A stretch of 64,000 nt of DNA from Pterobdella sp. o SKG-2022 (Eukaryota; Annelida; Clitellata; Hirudinida; Piscicolidae), in NCBI GenBank assembly GCA_964035795.1, contig OZ038321.1:13571971-13635970 (forward strand), given 5' to 3'. A program made the position numbers and the translations under genes. The notes under the pieces were generated by a model, which was not told the DNA's origin, ran no database searches, and saw only the letters and a program-made list of their open reading frames with translations. This document shows, piece after piece, positions 57,440-64,000 of this stretch (position 1 is its first letter; the number at the start of each line of letters is the position of its first letter).

Positions 57440-58795
57440 AAAAATTACTATTTTTACATTCTATGATAGATATAATTATGAATACATTAGAATTGCTTCG
57501 AACTTAATTTATAGTTAATACTTGTAGTTAATATTTCTTACATAGTTATTACGTAATACTCTAAATTATCTTTTAACTCATCACTATATAAACCCATAAA
57601 CAATAGTCACTTCATGCTAATGTTTTATGATAAGGCTATAATTATCAAAAATTAGAGCTTTTTTTTTAAATAAATGTATGAATCCTCAATTGATGTTTTT
57701 AAAGTATTTATTTTAAAAAAACACAAAGCTTATAGTAAGACTAGCTTACCTTATCAAGTGTTCTTGATAATTTACTTATTGCTCATATTACATATGTATC
57801 ATTCTTTTTTTATATAATTTCAAAAATATTTATAAGATTCAACAGTTTTTAGTTTTTATTGAAAAGTTGCCTTTATAGTAATTTATTTTATATAACATTT
57901 TTTGGTTATTATTTTTGTAAAATAACGTTTTTATATTTACTGTTTGTACTTTGTCAGTAAATGTCGTATTTCCAAATTTATAATTTGTTAGCAGATGTTA
58001 TAATTTTAAGTTAATGCTTTCATTTGTAAATGTTACTTTTTTAGTTTTTGTTAATGAATTTAATATTTTTAGTTTTTAAATGTCATTTTTTAGTTTGTAC
58101 TCATTTTAGTAAACAATTTATCACACCTGTTACCTTATTTGGGTCTTTTATATATTTTGAATTGAGCAATTGTTTTTTTGATTTTTTCCCGATCCATAAA
58201 TTAGTTTAAAGTGTTAAAGTTTTTTTTTTTTGAAAAATTCTTTAGAGCAGAAAACCTTATAACCTTATGTGATTTACTTTTAATAGATGCAACCTCTACA
58301 AATAGAGGTAGTGCTAATACAGCTAGAAAGATTTTCTGAAGAGTTTTCCAGTTAGATGTAGAATAAGAGGCTAATTTATTAAAAGAAATAATATAAAGAG
58401 GAATATTTAAAGTTTAGAAGAAAATAAGCAACAGTGAAAAATTTTAAAATGAAATTCAAAATACAAAAACAAAATATTACAAAAAATTAATGCGGGCCAA
58501 AATTCCAGCAAAAGCTTTTGTTTTAGAAATGAGGCGGAAAACTCCTTCAGATGTCACTCCACTACTTGATCATGTTTAATGTGATCCAAATATATTATAT
58601 AAATTAATAAAAAATTTTTTATTAAAAAAAATTTTCAATTAATAATTTTTAAAAATTATTCACAGAAACTTCCAATAACATTTCATAAATCCTATTATCT
58701 TACTCAATATATTTACTATTACTAGGAAGTTTAGAAATGTTTTGGTTCCCAGACAGTAGTTTCCATTATATGTAAGCTTTCCGCTTTTCTTTTTT
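57440..58795. other. AT-rich stretch with hairpin-arm remnants
   Basis: No gene is supported. Bases 57618-57665 resemble one arm of the hairpin at 36129-36295. Bases 58505-58565 ('cagcaaaagcttttgtttta' onward) resemble 60328-60385, a diverged repeat pair. Confidence 0.45.
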
Positions 58796-58799
58796 TGCA

Positions 58800-59335
58800 G
58801 AGCTCTTTTCTAACATTGTTTAAAACAGCGCAGATAACCTCTTTACTGAAAAAAAAAGAGTTCAAACCCCAGGCAGACAGCTAACTATCGTCCAAATTTA
58901 AACCTCAGCACCATTTTGAATATTTTAGAGAGTTGTTCTCAAAGGACTATTCTCTCACGTTTCTTTAATGTGATTCCAGTTCAAGTCACTGTGGCTAACC
59001 ACAAGTATTCCTCATTTCAATCAGCCGGCTCATTTATATGAGCTTCTTTCTATCAGACAGACTCATGAGTCTCTCAGGTCTTCAAACTCTGATTTATGGC
59101 TGCACCAGCCTGTTTCTTCTAAATCTTTATGTCGCTCATTTTTACAAACTGCCTCTCATTTGTGGAGTTTTCTTCCACTCAATCTGCGCCTTCCACCTTT
59201 AATTAAACATTTCCTCAAGCGTTTAAAAACGCGTCTATATAGCTGCATCCCACTGCCCTAATTCTTTTGACTACGCAAGCGCCTCGGCAGCAAACACGTT
59301 TGCAAACTGTGCGCCTTAAAAATGAATTGTAATAA
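58800..59335 (+). mobile_element. CR1-type LINE, internally deleted
   Basis: The start of the reverse transcriptase (TLFKTAQITSLLKKKSS, ANYRPNLNLSTILNILES; family NYRPISNLSTISKILE) jumps at about 58972 to the C-terminal block (FQSAGS, YQTDS, SSTQSAPS, LLTTQAPRQQT and LQTVRLKNE in several frames). About 350 residues including YADD are lost. The 3' end matches the element at 54270-55315 and closes with 'gaattgtaataataaaac'. Confidence 0.8.
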
Positions 59336-59339
59336 TAAA

Positions 59340-61280
59340 ACAAAACTTAAGACAAAGCTCATTTTCAACCCGAGTAAAATTATATAGTACATTTTTTTCA
59401 CAAAAACTTTGATAAAATTAATTGGAGAAAAATTTGGCTGCAATCATCTGAGCAAAATGGAGTTTCCATGTTTTCAATCACTAGGTTTTTTTTATATTAT
59501 GATAAAACTAGTCCAAAAATACATGACAGGTACATTTGTTTTATATTTCAATAAAACTATTACACGAACATAGAAGAGATGCCTGATAATGATATTTTAA
59601 TATATATCTTAACCTTTCTCGTAAAAAATCCAAAATATTATAGTTTTTGTGTTTCTCGCTCATAAATTTATTTTAAATTCAAATTCATTTTAAATATCTA
59701 AAAAAATTTTTCAATATGTTCATACGGAATATTGTAAAATTAAAATTTAAAATCAGTTAATCTTCAAGTACTTGTGCATTTGAAGCAGTTCAATGATTTT
59801 GTGAGTTTCGAATGCATTAGAAAAATGTGAAATGTTGATTTTTGTTATGAATAAAGACATACATAAAAACCTGGTATGAAAAATCAATTAGCTATTGATG
59901 TATGTCGTATTTTAAAAAAATAATTTAATGTTTTATCTATCTAGCAACTGGCAAGAATCACTGTCCGAAGTATATACTTCGGTAAACTGGGCTTAGTACT
60001 ACTTTCTTTTAAAAGAGATTCCCAAACTTTAAACATTTACCCAATACGGTTAAATGGCCTTTTTTTAGGAAGCCATTTTGCTATCAAAAATTATGGTAAT
60101 AATCAGAGTTGAGATAGATACTAGCTATTATGTAAGGATCTTTTTAAAATAACTCACTTGTTTTATGGAAAAAAAATTTTGTATGCAAATATTTTTTTAT
60201 GTTCAGTTATCACAAGTTTACTTCTATAGTAATAATAACGAAATCAGTTTATGTTAAACAGTTTTGATTGCATCATAAGTGCTTATAAACATAGTTATAA
60301 ACTTATGTGGACAAAAAGTCTAGCAAAAGCTTTTGTCTTATAAAGAAGATGGAAACTTCTTTAGATGACGCTCCTACTACTCGACAGTTTTACAGTTTTT
60401 TAGTTTTTATCTTCTCTAATTTTATTTTTTCATCTTTAATTTATTATTTATTTGAAGTTTATTGTACTTAGGTTTTTAAGATAACTTGAAAAGAAGAATA
60501 GGTGCTGACTGATAAAATTTACTTTTTCAATGATTATTGATGTTTGGAGTTTTCATCGTGTTAGAAGAGACATTTTTTTTAATACAAAAAAGATTCGAAA
60601 AATGTTTAAACTTTTTCAACTTTTATTTTCTTCATATTTGAGCTTTTTTTTTGAAAACTTTTTCTATTTGAAAAAAATTTACAAGTTTAAATGATTATAA
60701 ATTAATGAACTCAAATCTTTTTTCTCGCTGGTTGAGTCATGAAGAATTTATGCGGAAAATATTCTGGATACTCTCAAAATATTACAAATGGCTTATTGAA
60801 AAATTATGCTCATAAAAATCAAATAAACTCTATAAACATGATAAGAATTTCAGAACTATTTAGAATTTGAACTTGGGTTTTGCTTTCAAAAAAAATTTTC
60901 GCCTAATCTTCTAAGAAAATTTCAATTTCTGTGAAGGTTTCAATTTATTTTTACATTAAAAAGAAGTTTTAACGTCAGGCTTAATTTTCTGTCAAGGTAT
61001 TTTAAGAATATCTTTTTATAGTAATGGCTAGATTTTCAAAATGATTTTTAAGAAGAATACATTTTTTTATATTTATTTATTATTGTGTAACTAGATGCTT
61101 GCGATTTGTGCAACCACACTCGGTTCAAAGCACACTTGTCGTAAGGTTTGATCTTATAACATTTACATAACTACTCATTGATAATTTAATTTGAATTATT
61201 CATTAAATTGGAATAAAAGGTTTCAGTCACTGTTGACGCAAAATAGCCGTAAATCAATATAATAGAAACAAAAACTAAGG
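59340..61280. other. AT-rich stretch without a recognised gene
   Basis: No exon chain or transposon domain is seen. It contains the diverged repeat at 60328-60385 noted with 58505. Confidence 0.4.
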
Positions 61281-61288
61281 TTTATTGA

Positions 61289-61389
61289 GAAACTTAATAC
61301 ACGAAGCTTTTCGGAAGAGTATCTTAAATTATCTAGTGTCACCAGATTATGTAAGATACTCTTACGAAAAGCTTTGTGTATTAAGTTTC
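61289..61389. repeat. 101-bp hairpin with AAGCTTTTCG core, flanked by direct repeats
   Basis: This is an imperfect palindrome with arms of about 48 bp. 'gaaacttaatacacgaagct' at one end and 'agctttgtgtattaagtttc' at the other are complementary, as are the inner 'gagtatctta'/'taagatactc' and ctagtg/caccag. The 12-base phrase gtttcagtcact occurs at 61219-61230 and again at the right end (61385-61396), so the hairpin plus about 60 bp may be flanked by a short direct repeat. Confidence 0.85.
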
Positions 61390-61843
61390 AGTCACTTTTT
61401 CCAATATTTTTAAAAGTGTAAACTTTGTTTAAAAATTCCAAAATTTGAAAAAATTTAAAAGAATAAAATACTAATTCATTTAAAAAAACAGATTTTCAAA
61501 TTATAATCAATTCTATATTTTTATGATCTTTCGATTAAATAATTCAAAGCCTTAATCTCTTCATCTCACGCTGCCCTAAGAGAAGCACATTGATAACCAA
61601 AAAATTGAACCTAATTGTCAAAATTCCCTAAAAATATCTTGAAAAATGAATTCCTATCCCAACATGAGTGGAGTTTAATTATAACTAAAAAAATATTTAC
61701 ATAATGAGATATCTCGTTAAAAATATTACTTTTTTTCTGCAGAACCAACTCCTACGCTTTATAGAATATTAATGTTTCTAACGATTATATTCTAACGATA
61801 TCGTGCTCATGGATATATATTAGGATATAAGAAGCTTTGTGTA

Positions 61844-61850
61844 TATATAA
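61844..61850 (+). promoter_or_regulatory. TATA box of the right-edge gene
   Basis: TATATAA within 'gtgtatatataagacattat', about 180 bp before the ATG at 62025. The region between is AT-rich with no upstream ATG chain of note. The position is plausible for a core promoter, but AT-rich DNA yields many such strings. Confidence 0.4.
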
Positions 61851-62024
61851 GACATTATAACTTTTGTCTCATCATTTACATCGTCAATTGATTTATTGTA
61901 CTCCAATTTCTCAAATAATATTCATAAAAAATTTATTTTAAAACCTTTGAAGGAATGTGCTAGAGCTATTGTCTTCACTGAAGTTCTCATATATAAAGTA
62001 AAATCTGTTTAAAATCCAGCAAAA

Positions 62025-63579
62025 ATGGTGAACACATTGAAGGTGGTTTTTGTCTTCTTATTCTTTGGTGTTTCCATCTCCAGTGTAGACTCAACTAAAC
62101 GCTACGGTGAGGTGAGTGTCGAATCCCTTTGTTAGTTTAATCATTCAAGCAGTAGTTATTAATAAGAGCTGAACAAGTTTAGATAATGATAAAATCAGAT
62201 TATTAATTCACAGAAGTTATCTGAAAGTTAATTTTGATATACAACATCGATAATAAATTAATAAATACTAGAAACTATTCCGTCGCCAGTAGGTAAGATT
62301 TGCTAAAAATGCTTGGTTATGTCAAATCTGTCGGTATTGTTGAACAAAATTTGGACTACATTTGAGAATGAAATATTTTTAATGATTTTAATGTGAATTT
62401 ATGAAAAGTTTCAAAAGGTTATATGCAAACTGAGCCAAAAAATATTTGTGACACGAACTTTTTGTATAATAAATTATTTTGTTTCTCATCAATCGACTCA
62501 AAAACAACATGAAACATGGCTTTTCCTACAAACTTAAAACACTCACAGAACAAGAAGTCTTCTCTGTTGCTGGGGGCTGGAGACAGACTGAGTCATGGCT
62601 TTGGAAAGAGAAGTCAGCACAATTTATCATGATAATTTAGTATTTCAAAATTCATTATCATTAGGTTATTTATTTTAAACTTTATACATTATGTAGATAT
62701 GGCAAAAGTTTTTTAATTTCTCGTTATAATGAGTGAATCCAACTTTGCGTTGTTCGTACATATGTCTCATTACTTTGAATTCATGAAATTATACATTTTT
62801 TTAGATTTGTTTTATTCTTGAACAATTGATTGAAAAATAATTATTTTGTTATTTTTATAGAGCTATATTAGTTTGATTACTATAACTAAATTTTCACCCA
62901 TGGAAATCGGGATGGTAAAACTTGATAAAAACAAAACCACCAAGTTTTCTATTTTTTTTCACATAAACATTGTGCAAGTTGATAGTTATGTTGAAAATAC
63001 AACTCACTCCACATTTACTCCGGTGCTATGAAATATATTATGTTTGCTAAGTTTCCAAAGCATAAAACTTTTTTTCCTTTTATATTCTTCAAACAATATG
63101 TAGTTTAACCTTCATATTTTGTGGCTTTTAATTCCCAAATTTCCATTTTTTATTGGCTTTTTTACACCTCTCTAAAATTTCAACCGGATTAGAAGTTTTT
63201 CAAATATTTATAATTTTCTTATCTACTTGACTGAAATGATTTGGGAAAATTTATTTGCCTATTAGATATTCATGAGTGAAATTTTTTTTCATATTTGAAA
63301 AGTTTCAAAGAAAAATAAAAATTCCAATTTATTATTTCAGGAGCGTATGAAAACACTTACGAAATACCAAACTACCTAGGTTCCTACAGAATATAATTTT
63401 CAATATACTTTTTATTTAAAATTTGAAACTAATTCTTTCAAATTTTTTTTATTTTGAGTAACCCATCTTCAAATATGTAACTGTAACGCTATGAAGTGTA
63501 AATATTCACATTGATGAAATACCTATTTCAGAAGAAGAGCTAGAAAAGTGGGATGAAGGAGATGTTAAGAGTTTTCAAG
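62025..63579 (+). CDS. Small secreted protein, 5' exons, unidentified
   Basis: Exon 1 (62025-62111) encodes a clear signal peptide, MVNTLKVVFVFLFFGVSISS, then VDSTKRYGE. Two overlapping donors exist. GAG/gtgagt (62112) leads in phase 0 to 63341-63379, a short end ERMKTLTKYQTT. ACG/gtgagg (62107) leads in phase 1 to a frame reading AYENTYEIPNYL from 63341, which can stop at 63397 or splice on to 63532-63579 (EELEKWDEGDVKSFQ, acceptor tttcag, donor gtgaga). The second model keeps phase across three exons and is the more protein-like, although the 63379 donor is weak. A dibasic KR follows the signal region, as in processed peptides. I do not recognise the family, and the gene continues past the window. 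Confidence 0.5.
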
Positions 63580-64000
63580 GTGAGATGTAACTTTTGAATA
63601 CTTCAGTTTCACTAGCTATATCTACTTATTAGGTTTGTTGAATAAGAGCAGAGCTTATATAAGTTTAATTAAGAAATGAAAACTATATATAAATTCCACA
63701 TAAGCGTTTTTAAATTGTTTTAAATACCAGCCGTATGTTTAAATTTTCAATTAAATATTTTTATTTAAATAATAACTAAAAAATATTGGAGCCATCTCAT
63801 GAAAAAAGTCAAAGTACTGACATTTGAATGTTGAGCTCTTTGCTTGAAAAACTTCATAACGGTATGCACCTTGTTTACCTGCTCAGATAATAAGGATGGG
63901 TCTTTCGCCATACATACAGGAGTAATTGGCATCGCTATAATATATAAAGAGATTTTGAAATAGTTTTCTATGATTCGAATAATTAATTATATAAAATCGT
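63580..64000. other. AT-rich sequence at the right edge
   Basis: Probably intron of the small secreted-protein gene. No exon was recognised. Confidence 0.35.

Noticed and set aside
62510..62640. A 43-codon frame (MKHGFSYKLKTLTEQEVFSV...) as an exon of the right-edge gene
   Set aside because: It has an acceptor-like cacag inside it but no donor, and does not match the phase of either splice model.

Overview
The window is AT-rich nuclear DNA from an invertebrate animal. Host genes have short exons and GT-AG introns, and the deduced proteins are animal-like (coronin, CHID1, DTWD2, SDA1 homologue, a possible MIS12). Between and inside the genes lies a dense graveyard of non-LTR retrotransposons and Penelope-like elements. 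I cannot name the species. A cnidarian, sponge or lophotrochozoan would all fit.

Host genes that can be read in full are all on the minus strand. From right to left they are a type I coronin (10 exons, 440 aa, 31169-37768), a CHID1-like GH18 protein (12 exons, 390 aa, 23841-28612) and a DTWD2-like tRNA aminocarboxypropyltransferase (7 exons, 341 aa, 19594-23691). Each splice chain was checked by phase and by residue-level agreement with what I know of the family. Only 149 bp separate the CHID1 stop from the DTWD2 start, which is operon-like spacing. A tRNA-Glu(UUC) gene sits inside the last CHID1 intron on the opposite strand. Partial minus-strand genes are the 5' end of SDA1/SDAD1 (808-1481, running off the left edge), a MIS12-like kinetochore gene (about 6185-7239) and two unidentified exons at 39299-39641. 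Further exon candidates lie at 38881-39128 (+), 49701-49928 (-) and 52046-52528 (+). At the right edge a plus-strand gene begins with a TATA box and a signal-peptide exon (62025).

Mobile DNA: at least eight LINE groups are present as fragments. One group has a PHD-like zinc finger after the reverse transcriptase (about 3385-4650, 4935-5380, 17110-18784, 21420-22705, 47280-48990). A second encodes an AP-endonuclease of the 'craniofacial development protein 2-like' kind (13735-15990, 42735-43523). A third is another AP-endonuclease LINE (39690-43935) split by a nested insertion. CR1-type pieces, an RNase H-bearing element (50390-51560) and an R2-like element with a Myb-like region (55485-56870) are also seen. 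Penelope-like elements with GIY-YIG endonuclease remnants occur at 10750-11990, 44935-46170 and 56880-57430. Nearly all copies are 5'-truncated, frameshifted or internally deleted.

Repeats with no clear class include a dispersed family of about 350 bp (six copies, all on the plus strand) whose copies keep the same open peptide segments. There is also a perfect 129-bp-arm palindrome beside a 111-bp tandem duplication just 3' of coronin, a 280-300 bp inverted repeat in a coronin intron, and several small hairpins with an AAAGCTTTT core. These, together with the operon-like CHID1/DTWD2 pair, are the observations most worth following. I see no clear evidence of a wholly new functional system.
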